DNA of 26,191 nt from a virus: IMG/VR virus record IMGVR_UViG_3300028883_000277, positions 1 to 26,191 of that record, one strand, 5' to 3'. A model generated the notes under the pieces. That model did no database searches. It was given only the letters and a program-made list of their open reading frames with translations, and was not told the origin of the DNA. Positions 8,162 to 15,161 of the stretch are shown piece after piece (the stretch's first letter is position 1; every line of letters begins with the position of its first letter). A program made the position numbers and the translations under genes.

Positions 8162-9630
8162 TATTCCCTCACCCATACAGGCATTTCAGTGTTGCACGTG
8201 TCCCGGTAACCCATCTTACGCATATACCATGAGTATAGCAGTCTCGACGGAAAGAGCCTTGCTTGAATGTTAGCAATATCCAAATTGTTGCGAGACTTCT
8301 CCCTAACGAATCTCCGCAACTGGTTGAAGGTAATCTTCCGTCCTTTCTTCACCTTCTTTAACGGTCCCAACGTATCAGTGATATAGGCAGGGTATCGGGC
8401 CAGTTTCGTTCGCTTCTTAACTTCGGACTCTATGTGATCTATAAAAGCATCGTTACGGTCAGGCGCACCCCTCTGGGAAATATGCTCTTGGCAGCTCCCG
8501 ACCAAATCAGGATACTTCGGGTCTTTGTAGTATCGATCCGCAACTTCTCGGATCATCGCTTCGCATTGAGCCGGAGACTTGTAGATATAAGGATATCCCT
8601 TCGGAACTAAGTCCAGACACCATCTACGGTTAGGTAGTATTCCTAAAAGCCCAAGGTACAACTGCTCCCATACCGAGGGCGATGTCTCCCCTTCCCTATC
8701 GGGTGCAATAAAAGCATGACACTCCTTGAGCTTGGCAAAGAATTGAGACTGAGGTAGGTGTACGTATCGTTCAACTCCGGGCCACTTCAGCATGTGGTCT
8801 GGAATATCAGTGTTGGCGCTCTGGCTGGTAGCAGTGATAACCATCTTGACGTTGCGGCCAGCAGCATACATCTTCGATACTCGTCTCACAAACGATTCAA
8901 ACTTGTATACGGTTGACTCCGCATTAGCGTAGTTAAAGGCGAGGTTTTTATTCTTACGTCTCTCCTCCACCGACAATACGTGTGGGTTCAACTTTTCAGG
9001 AAATAACGAGGAGCAGAACTTCAGAGCATGCATAGGACCGAGTGCTTCTTTCATCGCAGCCGGTGACAGGTACTTCCGGGCCGAGGCTTTAAGCATCTCT
9101 ATCTCCCAATCACCCCACGTCACGTTAAAACATCCGATCATACTCAATGCCTGAGCTACCTCAAACTCTTTGTAGTGGGCTCCTGATGGATTCTTAGGAG
9201 AGAAGATGTACGGAATAACGTTGTAGACAGGCGGGTTGACGGACATTCGGTATCGGTCCACAGGCGGGAAAATGTTATTTTGAAGGTATACCGTAGCCAG
9301 ATGTCTACCTGTAATGATAGCGTCATAGTGGTAGACACCATTGTTGGTCTCTCTGAAAAGATCGCAGAACTTATCTTCGATACGGGATAAGAAATGGTAT
9401 GTCTTACGACTGAGACCATCGGCAGAGTCAATATCGATCCACTTAATCTCTGGACGTTCTATGATGCCGGGGTTGGATTCGAGAACTGATTTCGTATAAC
9501 GTCTTGGAGCACACCAGTATACGAAGTGGCCCCTGTCGCAAGCTCTCGTAATAAAGTGCTTGGCCCAATGAAAGACACTGCATGTAGCCATATTCGCAGA
9601 TGTCGGATACATTAAATAGACGATTCTCAT
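8161..9630 (-). CDS. GT-B-like glycosyltransferase with C-terminal extension
   Basis: Predicted glycosyltransferase, 489 aa, of GT-B fold. The N-terminal Rossmann-like half starts RIVYLMYPTS and the C-terminal half contains a nucleotide-sugar-binding-like segment APDREGETSPSVWEQLYLG (309-327). Glu315 and Glu322 stand in an ExxxxxxE pattern related to GT4 enzymes. Residues from about 420 form an additional helical domain (ITFNQLRRFVREKSRNN, then a WYMRKMGYRD stretch) that resembles the C-terminal extension of the glycosyltransferase at 5514-6986 in general layout. The ATG has GGAG 6 bases upstream; a 14-bp dyad repeat fills most of the 26-base gap before it. Its TAA overlaps the next ATG (TAATG). 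Donor and acceptor are unknown. Confidence 0.8.
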   Translation of the reverse strand: MRIVYLMYPTSANMATCSVFHWAKHFITRACDRGHFVYWCAPRRYTKSVLESNPGIIERPEIKWIDIDSADGLSRKTYHFLSRIEDKFCDLFRETNNGVYHYDAIITGRHLATVYLQNNIFPPVDRYRMSVNPPVYNVIPYIFSPKNPSGAHYKEFEVAQALSMIGCFNVTWGDWEIEMLKASARKYLSPAAMKEALGPMHALKFCSSLFPEKLNPHVLSVEERRKNKNLAFNYANAESTVYKFESFVRRVSKMYAAGRNVKMVITATSQSANTDIPDHMLKWPGVERYVHLPQSQFFAKLKECHAFIAPDREGETSPSVWEQLYLGLLGILPNRRWCLDLVPKGYPYIYKSPAQCEAMIREVADRYYKDPKYPDLVGSCQEHISQRGAPDRNDAFIDHIESEVKKRTKLARYPAYITDTLGPLKKVKKGRKITFNQLRRFVREKSRNNLDIANIQARLFPSRLLYSWYMRKMGYRDTCNTEMPVWVRE

Positions 9631-9641
9631 TCCTTACTCCG

Positions 9642-9655
9642 TGCAATCGCTTGCA
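9642..9655 (-). repeat. 14-bp dyad repeat, main form, intergenic
   Basis: The main form on the minus strand, filling the 26-base gap between the radical SAM stop and the next gene. It ends one base from the GGAG ribosome binding site (9637-9640). Confidence 0.9.
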
Positions 9656-9656
9656 A

Positions 9657-10631
9657 TTATAAAAAGTCTCGATGCTCCCAAAACATAGCGCATTGTCCTT
9701 GACTGTTAAACTCCTCGTACGCATCTGCATAAGCCATGTATCGACACGGTGGACACTTAGTAATGTCAGGCTGTAGTTTATGACGTTTTAACCAAAGTTC
9801 ACGAAACGTAGTAGTCTTATGTAAGTTCCCGGCAACATGAACTCCCCGCCATTGACAACAGAAGCATACCTCAGCGTTGGCAGTAACGATCCCGACCAAA
9901 CCAGCCATTTTACATGGTAGATTATTCTGGGCCACCGAACGGGTAGTCTCAATAATAGAAACGTCTGACTCCGCAGTCGGCATCTCATACTCATCATAAC
10001 CTATCCCTGATCTGCCTGTACTACCCTTTAGATACGCAGGTTTGAACTGGATGTACTCCAGATCCAACTCTTTCGCCACGGCCTCCGCCTCTCCCATACT
10101 CTCAACATTCTCTCTGCATACAACGAATGAAGCCCCGACAAAAGCTCCTCTGTCCTTCGCATAACGCATCCCATCGAGAACTTTCTCAAATTTATCTGTA
10201 CCTTTCAGGGCAGCGTAGGTAGCAGGGTTGCCAGCGTCCAGAGATACCCGGATAAATTTAAAGAGCTGAGGAGTCTTAACGTCTTTCAACATTGTCCCGT
10301 TGGTAACAAGTCCAATATCAAACCCGGCTTGCATTGCCAGTTGAGCCATGTCGTTAAACTCCGGGTGTATTGTTGGCTCCCCTCCCCCAGTGAAAGTAAT
10401 CGACTTGCAGCCAACATCCCTCAACTGGAATACCAAACTGGAAAAGAGAACAAAATCAAGTAACGAGCGATCCCTTGACCGGAAGTCTTCAAACATGCAA
10501 AACGAACAGTTAAGGTTGCAGACGTTCGACACGTCTATTTCGCACGATATAGGCATTACAGGATCTCCATTGGCAGCAGCCCTCATAGAAGCGTAGTGAT
10601 AAAAAGTCTTACCTGTCATTAACTTATTCAT
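9657..10631 (-). CDS. Radical SAM protein, SPASM-like C-terminus
   Basis: Predicted radical S-adenosylmethionine enzyme, 324 aa. The [4Fe-4S] motif is CxxxCxxC: Cys38, Cys42, Cys45. The GGGEP motif at 82-86 is the SAM-binding signature. Later features include LVTNGT (108-113) and IRVSLDAG (127-134). C-terminal cysteines (240, 256, 258, 259, 293, 296, 314) suggest an auxiliary cluster of the SPASM/twitch type, as in enzymes acting on peptides or sugars. The ATG has GGAG 7 bases upstream. Three glycosyltransferase genes and a methyltransferase follow with minimal spacing, so it probably belongs to a glycan- or modification-forming pathway. The substrate is unknown; no precursor peptide gene was seen next to it. 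Confidence 0.92.
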   Translation of the reverse strand: MNKLMTGKTFYHYASMRAAANGDPVMPISCEIDVSNVCNLNCSFCMFEDFRSRDRSLLDFVLFSSLVFQLRDVGCKSITFTGGGEPTIHPEFNDMAQLAMQAGFDIGLVTNGTMLKDVKTPQLFKFIRVSLDAGNPATYAALKGTDKFEKVLDGMRYAKDRGAFVGASFVVCRENVESMGEAEAVAKELDLEYIQFKPAYLKGSTGRSGIGYDEYEMPTAESDVSIIETTRSVAQNNLPCKMAGLVGIVTANAEVCFCCQWRGVHVAGNLHKTTTFRELWLKRHKLQPDITKCPPCRYMAYADAYEEFNSQGQCAMFWEHRDFL

Positions 10632-10648
10632 AACGGTTCTCCTTTTAA

Positions 10649-11680
10649 TTATTTTTCAGATCGTTTCTGGAGTATCCACCTGACGCCCCCACGGATGTCT
10701 TCTTCCATAGACTTGTCCCAGAGACTTTTGGTAGCTCTGGCGTCATTGGTTCCGTAGGTCAAGTGGTGTTTCATCAACGGAATCCACCAAACAGTATCGT
10801 AAGGGTCGAACTGCGTGGCTGACTCAAATCCATGAGTCTTCCATCGAATTAGGCTTTTCTCCATCACGCCTGATGCACAGAAGAACCAAATCATGTAAAA
10901 ATTCGACGGTTCGAGACCGGGATATTTTCCCATCTTATGTTTCTCGAATATTCGGCCACCGATTTTCCCGGCTTGGGTATGCATATCGAAGCAATACCAT
11001 GGCAAAGTAACGGTCTTTGGTTGTCGCTTCCGTCGAATACGCTTATACCAACGTTTCGCACCGGCCTTGATGTCTGCTTTAGTGAATTGCGGATTGAGCC
11101 CACGAAAAGAGATAAGCATCATGACGGACAAGCACGACATCCGGTCACCGAGCATCCCTCCCATGCCCACACGTTTCCGCACAAGACGTATGGCGTTGCG
11201 TTCGTAATCTGTTATTTTCCCACGAGGAGAACTTATCACACACTCCTCAAATAAAGAATCCACAACGGTTGTCGGATCATCATTTTCGATCTTATCATGC
11301 AAAATTTTGACGTTCCGCAATTCATAATGATTCCATTGCTCAGGCGTGAAGTTCTCACTTGGGGCATTAATTAGCATTTGAATCGGCGCATCCTTGGACT
11401 TGGTAGCAAGGGCAAGTTGGTAAATAAATTTTCGATACTGAGCTTCCTCTGTCGGCTTACTCTCATAGAACTCATGTAGTTCACCGAGCATAGGCCAGCA
11501 CTCCTCGAAGACAAGTACAGTCAAACGCCATTTGAGCCAATTCCTCTGTTGCTTATCATTCCAGAGTATATCGAAACACGTCTTAACGAGATCGAGGTTT
11601 CCCCGGCGAATACCCTTCTGGATTCCACTCCTCGCTCCGTATAGCAGATCATCTGGTGATATATTCACTTTTCTCGGCAT
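10649..11680 (-). CDS. Unknown protein, clamp-loader collar-like N-terminus
   Basis: Unknown 343-aa protein without a Walker motif. The N-terminal stretch SGIQKGIRRGNLDLVKT (18-34) followed by LKWRLTVLVFEECWPMLGE (49-67) resembles the C-terminal collar domains of clamp-loader subunits and RarA/MgsA (pattern: QKAIRRGN...WRLLVIAEED). This suggests a non-catalytic clamp-loader or collar-type subunit, as gp62 is in T4, but it is inference. The second half is basic and aromatic-rich (KRWYKRIRRKRQPK at 209-222, then WWIPLMKHHLTYG). The ATG has GGAG five bases upstream and a strong promoter before it. No polymerase or sliding clamp gene is visible in this window. Confidence 0.8.
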   Translation of the reverse strand: MPRKVNISPDDLLYGARSGIQKGIRRGNLDLVKTCFDILWNDKQQRNWLKWRLTVLVFEECWPMLGELHEFYESKPTEEAQYRKFIYQLALATKSKDAPIQMLINAPSENFTPEQWNHYELRNVKILHDKIENDDPTTVVDSLFEECVISSPRGKITDYERNAIRLVRKRVGMGGMLGDRMSCLSVMMLISFRGLNPQFTKADIKAGAKRWYKRIRRKRQPKTVTLPWYCFDMHTQAGKIGGRIFEKHKMGKYPGLEPSNFYMIWFFCASGVMEKSLIRWKTHGFESATQFDPYDTVWWIPLMKHHLTYGTNDARATKSLWDKSMEEDIRGGVRWILQKRSEK

Positions 11681-11710
11681 TGTCGCTCCGTTGATTTTTC
11701 AGTCCATACG

Positions 11711-11739
11711 ATTATATCAAAATGGTTTTGTCAAGTCAA
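11711..11739 (-). promoter_or_regulatory. Strong predicted sigma-70-like promoter
   Basis: Minus strand TTGACT (11734-11739), 17-base spacer, TATAAT (11711-11716). A second, overlapping TTGACA (11730-11735) is 12 bases from the same TATAAT. It drives the 343-aa gene and probably the radical SAM/glycosyltransferase run. Confidence 0.7.
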
Positions 11740-11743
11740 GGTA

Positions 11744-12139
11744 TCATTTACTACGGACAACCCGCTTGTTGACAGCGATGTCCGGTTTGAAAAAAGCTAC
11801 TCTGGTCTTTGTATCCCATGTAAAGTCATAGTTACGATTTTCGCTCGTGTCTATATCATTCATAGCGAAGAAGTGACCCGCTGATATTTGAAAGTTTCCG
11901 GGGCGGGATTGGATACCTAGTATACCACTCTCGTTCTCGTTATTTGTAAACTGGATAGCAATACGTTTCCCGTCTTCAGAAATGTAAAAGACAGCATACT
12001 TGAAAGCGTCCAGATCAAACTTGGAGACCGCAGCACTGTTAAAAGCCAGCACCTTGTTCTTTCGGACGGTAACCTTCGGAATGGTAGTTCTGCCCCTCTT
12101 GATATACTTCTTGAAGCCTTCGATCCCTTCGTTAGCCAT
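11744..12139 (-). CDS. Unknown small phage protein
   Basis: I do not recognise this 131-aa protein. It has a basic N-terminal stretch (FKKYIKRGRTTIPKVTVRKN, 9-28), followed by alternating hydrophobic strands (FKYAVFYISEDGKRIAIQF), which suggests a mostly beta fold. No catalytic residues stand out. I chose the ATG at 12139 because AAGGAG lies 8 bases upstream. An in-frame ATG at 12187 has GGGGAGG only 2 bases before it, probably too close, and would add a hydrophobic extension. A 223-base gap precedes it and a strong promoter follows it. Confidence 0.75.
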   Translation of the reverse strand: MANEGIEGFKKYIKRGRTTIPKVTVRKNKVLAFNSAAVSKFDLDAFKYAVFYISEDGKRIAIQFTNNENESGILGIQSRPGNFQISAGHFFAMNDIDTSENRNYDFTWDTKTRVAFFKPDIAVNKRVVRSK

Positions 12140-12362
12140 GGCATGAACTCCTTGAACTGCCTCAGAAGCCCATATAAGCAATATCATGACCTCCCCATGG
12201 TTCGGCATAGGAGAGTATGTATAAGCCTCATATTCAGCTTATTAGAGCCTTTGTAGCAAGGAATAGGGGGTTACTTGTAAAGCAATCGTGCCAAAGCCTC
12301 AAATTAAGGACAATGGCACGATTTTGGCATGCAGTCACACAGCAGCACTTAGTCCGGCACGA
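12140..12362 (-). other. 223-base gap with inverted repeats
   Basis: No convincing gene. It holds an inverted repeat AATCGTGCC (12284-12292) / GGCACGATT (12315-12323) with a 22-base loop. A third GGCACGATT at 12356-12364 overlaps the stop of the 338-aa gene. A second dyad ATAAGC (12221-12226) / GCTTAT (12237-12242) lies downstream. No T-run follows either dyad, so a classical terminator is not supported. No strong promoter pair was found. Confidence 0.6.
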
Positions 12363-13379
12363 TTAGATGCCGAGCAGATCATCAATATCGTCTCCATCGC
12401 CCTCCTCTCCGCCTTCCTCGTTTTCCTCACCGGCTTCGTCCTCCAGAGCAGCCTCGATAGCTTCCCGAAGGGCTTTCTTGGTCATCTTACTGAAGCCCCT
12501 AACCGTCAGATCATTTTCCTTCATGAACGCAACTAATTCAGGTTTACTCATGTCTTCCAGTTCGACTTCCTCACCTTCCTCCTCGACACCTTCTTCCTTG
12601 GCTTCCTCGGCTTCCTCGGCGGCAGCGGCAGCTTCCTTTCTCAGTTGAGCCTGACGTTTCTTATCAACCTTGGTGGTCACTTTCACACCAAAAGTCTTTT
12701 CGACAAAGTTGATATGATCGGCAAGCGAGGAACGTTCAGGAGTCACGCCGGAATCGCCCATCCACTCTTGGCAGATGTATTCCAACGCATTTGTGTCGTT
12801 GGTGGTGTTCAAAAGCTTCTTAGCCTCGGACAGTGCATCGGTCACGATGTTGGCCTCACTGTCACCCATCTGAAACTTCATGGTTACGATTGAGGGAACT
12901 CCATCCCCTCCATCGGGTTTGCGAGAGATCTTCACGGCCTCACTGACCTCACGGGTTGACATTTCCTTCGCCTTCTCCAGCCACTCTTTAGCGTTCTTCT
13001 CCGTAATGACTGTGGCGATGTCCTTCATCTTGGTCCAGCCAAGGGCAGCAACTTTCCGTTTATCCAGCTTGTACTCAACAACCTTGTCCCAGATATCGAC
13101 CATATACATCGACTTCCGGTAACCAACGTTCAGCTCATCGTCGCAAAATTCACGGAATCCAGCCGGTCCTTCCTCGTAGCCCCAGAGTTCGGGATACTCT
13201 TTATGGTAGGACTCGGATAGCAGTTGGCTCAGATTCAAAAACGTCTTATCGAGCGCACCATCGATTTCCAGTATCTTTGCCCTGACCAATTCGTGCCGTT
13301 TCTGCTTCTGTGTGGACTTCTGGGCCTTTCCGGTTGCAGAAACACTCTTGCCTTTACTTCTTGTAGTCTGTCTTGCCAT
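12363..13379 (-). CDS. Unknown protein with SAP/HeH-like segment and acidic DIDDLL tail
   Basis: Unknown 338-aa protein. A basic, Ser/Thr-rich N-terminus (1-28) is followed by a helical domain (30-150) containing LGWTKMKDIATVI (113-125), a helix-turn-helix-looking stretch. An Ala/Glu-rich linker (245-276) leads to a SAP/HeH-like segment (277-311, starting MSKPELVAFMKEND) and a very acidic tail ending DDIDDLLGI. The last two parts closely resemble the C-terminus of the ssDNA-binding protein at 21586-22527, suggesting a shared partner or shared regulation of DNA binding. The ATG has GGAGG about 9 bases upstream, and a promoter-like TTGACA lies in the 91-base gap before it. It could be an abundant DNA-organising or replication protein. 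Confidence 0.82.
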   Translation of the reverse strand: MARQTTRSKGKSVSATGKAQKSTQKQKRHELVRAKILEIDGALDKTFLNLSQLLSESYHKEYPELWGYEEGPAGFREFCDDELNVGYRKSMYMVDIWDKVVEYKLDKRKVAALGWTKMKDIATVITEKNAKEWLEKAKEMSTREVSEAVKISRKPDGGDGVPSIVTMKFQMGDSEANIVTDALSEAKKLLNTTNDTNALEYICQEWMGDSGVTPERSSLADHINFVEKTFGVKVTTKVDKKRQAQLRKEAAAAAEEAEEAKEEGVEEEGEEVELEDMSKPELVAFMKENDLTVRGFSKMTKKALREAIEAALEDEAGEENEEGGEEGDGDDIDDLLGI

Positions 13380-13424
13380 TCTGTGATACCTCCTCGTCTA
13401 TAGGTTATTGGAACGATTTTGAAG

Positions 13425-13451
13425 CGTATATCAGGTAAATTCTTTTGTCAA
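13425..13451 (-). promoter_or_regulatory. Predicted promoter for the 338-aa protein gene
   Basis: Minus strand TTGACA (13446-13451), 15-base spacer, then TATACG (13425-13430) preceded by TGA, an extended -10-like context. A dyad repeat sits 8 bases upstream of the -35 box. Confidence 0.5.
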
Positions 13452-13459
13452 GCTAAAAT

Positions 13460-13473
13460 TGCAAGCGATTTCA
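13460..13473 (+). repeat. 14-bp dyad repeat, one-base variant, at a stop codon
   Basis: TGCAAGCGATTTCA; its last three bases form the TGA stop of the AAA+ gene. It lies 8 bases upstream of a TTGACA box. Confidence 0.8.
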
Positions 13474-15066
13474 TTTTTTGGATTTTGACGGTGTTTTCTT
13501 GCGAGTTCCGATTTTCCTGACCTTCCCTCTAGCTGTCCCGTTGACAGCCTTTTCATGTTCACTGGAGACCATTCTGGCCCGTTCCTTAGCCCATTGTCTA
13601 ATTGCCTCCAGCTCCTCCTTATCTCTTTGTGCAGTAGGTACTGTTTCATCTATTGCTTCGAGAATGTGCTGAGTGGTAAATTCAATCTCATCAGCAAACC
13701 CTTTGAACATGGCGTCCTCAATAACAGCCTCGACTTCAGATCCAACATAGCTTTCAGTCTTCCGGGCAAGCAACCCTAAGTTGTACTCGGCAGGGTCACG
13801 ATCCCGCTTGGCAATATGAATAGCGAATATCTCCTCACGTTCCTTACTGGTCGGCAGATCCGTGGCCCAGACCTCATCGAGTCGCCCTTTCCGGTAAACC
13901 ATCGAGGGAATGGAAGCGATCTCATTTGCCGTGGCAACCAGAACAACAGGCGCAGTGGTCTCTTGCCTCCACGTCAGGATAGTTGATACAACTCTGGCAG
14001 TGACACCGGAGTCAAGATTCCCAGAACCGGACATTCCAGCCATTCCCTTTTCAATCTCATCTATCCATAAGACACAGGGCGAGACAGCCTCAACAACCGC
14101 AAGGGCCATTCTGATAGCTGCCTCCGACTCCCCGACAAGAGATCTGAATACCTTACCCATATCCAATCGCAACAGGGGCAACCGTAAGAATCCAGCACTC
14201 GCTTTCGCAGTCAAGGATTTTCCAGAACCGGCAGGTCCGACTATGAGCATCCCTTTCGGGTACGGTAATCCGTACTCCCGTGCCTCCTCCGTAAAGACTT
14301 TTTGTCGTTTCGTAAGCCATGCCTTAAAGACATCAAATCCCCCAACGTGCTCCATGGTTTCATCGGTATCAATAAACTCCAAAACGTCCGACTTCTTTAC
14401 TTCGTCTTCCTTCTGCCTTTGAATGGTGCGGATATCAATTTCTTCATGCAGAGCCATCGATAGTGACAGAGCATTTTCAGCGCCGAGGGAGTCAAGACCG
14501 ACAGCAGCGATTGAAGCTTCTCGCAGCAGCTCTTTCCTGTCCTCTGCGTCTTCCGGTAACTCCATCACGTCCTCGTATGCCTCTACAAGTCGCTCATAAG
14601 ATCTGGCAATTTCTTCCGAGGTCGGCAACGGACAGTCCACAACGGTTACAATGTTTTTGAGTTCTACCGGCAAGTCAATGTGAGGACCAACGAAAATAAG
14701 ATGACATCCTTTTAAACGTGCAGCCATGGTAGAATCGATAATTTGCTGAATGACTGCATTGTTAGCGATCATCTGCCGGATGTTATGGAAAACTCCGACA
14801 ATCGGCTCATTCTTTTTGGCATGTTCAATTACTGCCAGTGAGTCAATCAGATCGTCTTTCACACCTTGGGGTTTAACTGTTTCATCGGGCCGTCCGACCA
14901 TCAGTCCGGTGCTGATCTTCCAGATACCAAAAGCAACGTCATCCATATCCATTTCGATCATAGCTTTCCTAATCTCACGTTCCGCAACGTGAGGTTCAGC
15001 CGTTCTCATAAATAGACACGGATAACCTGCTTGTAAGTAATCCCCGATTTTGGGTTGTCCACTCAT
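13471..15066 (-). CDS. AAA+ ATPase, Ycf46/FtsH-like
   Basis: Predicted AAA+ ATPase, 531 aa from the ATG at 15066. The N-terminal 230 residues resemble a degenerate ATPase-like domain of the Ycf46 type. The C-terminal AAA+ module has Walker A GPAGSGKS (277-284), Walker B LWIDE (333-337), sensor 1 ATAN (378-381) and a GRLDE arginine-finger box (394-398) like the GRFDE of FtsH/Cdc48. There is no HExxH protease motif and no membrane segment, so it is not an FtsH protease. The C-terminus is a Lys/Arg tail. Possible roles are remodelling of replication or recombination complexes. It is preceded by a TTGACA box and a dyad repeat; another dyad copy overlaps its TGA stop. Confidence 0.9.
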   Translation of the reverse strand: MSGQPKIGDYLQAGYPCLFMRTAEPHVAEREIRKAMIEMDMDDVAFGIWKISTGLMVGRPDETVKPQGVKDDLIDSLAVIEHAKKNEPIVGVFHNIRQMIANNAVIQQIIDSTMAARLKGCHLIFVGPHIDLPVELKNIVTVVDCPLPTSEEIARSYERLVEAYEDVMELPEDAEDRKELLREASIAAVGLDSLGAENALSLSMALHEEIDIRTIQRQKEDEVKKSDVLEFIDTDETMEHVGGFDVFKAWLTKRQKVFTEEAREYGLPYPKGMLIVGPAGSGKSLTAKASAGFLRLPLLRLDMGKVFRSLVGESEAAIRMALAVVEAVSPCVLWIDEIEKGMAGMSGSGNLDSGVTARVVSTILTWRQETTAPVVLVATANEIASIPSMVYRKGRLDEVWATDLPTSKEREEIFAIHIAKRDRDPAEYNLGLLARKTESYVGSEVEAVIEDAMFKGFADEIEFTTQHILEAIDETVPTAQRDKEELEAIRQWAKERARMVSSEHEKAVNGTARGKVRKIGTRKKTPSKSKK

Positions 15067-15071
15067 AAGCG

Positions 15072-15076
15072 CCTCC
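15072..15076 (-). promoter_or_regulatory. Ribosome binding site deciding the AAA+ start
   Basis: GGAGG on the minus strand, five bases before ATG 15064-15066. It favours this ATG over the in-frame TTG at 15105. Confidence 0.75.
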
Positions 15077-15110
15077 GTATATTTAAGGTTAATGAAATCA
15101 TCCAAGTACG

Positions 15111-15139
15111 ATCCTATTATATAGGAAAAGTTTTGTCAA
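15111..15139 (-). promoter_or_regulatory. Predicted promoter for the AAA+ ATPase gene
   Basis: Minus strand TTGACA (15134-15139) with TAGGAT 17 bases downstream (15111-15116). A perfect TATAAT lies only 12 bases from TTGACA (15116-15121), too close for a standard pair. A 14-bp dyad repeat sits 7 bases upstream of the -35 box. Confidence 0.55.
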
Positions 15140-15146
15140 GAGTTAT

Positions 15147-15160
15147 TGCAAGCGATTGCA
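15147..15160 (+). repeat. 14-bp dyad repeat, main form, intergenic
   Basis: TGCAAGCGATTGCA between the RuvC-like stop and a TTGACA box 7 bases further downstream in the direction of transcription. Confidence 0.9.
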
Positions 15161-15161
15161 A

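Noticed and set aside
12284-12323. Intrinsic terminator in the 12140-12362 gap
   Set aside because: The stem has a long loop and no T-run after it on the transcribed strand.
13471-15066. FtsH protease
   Set aside because: No zinc protease motif and no membrane segments.
15116-15139. TTGACA with perfect TATAAT 12 bases away as a standard promoter
   Set aside because: The spacer is too short for sigma-70; TAGGAT at 17 bases is listed instead, with low confidence.
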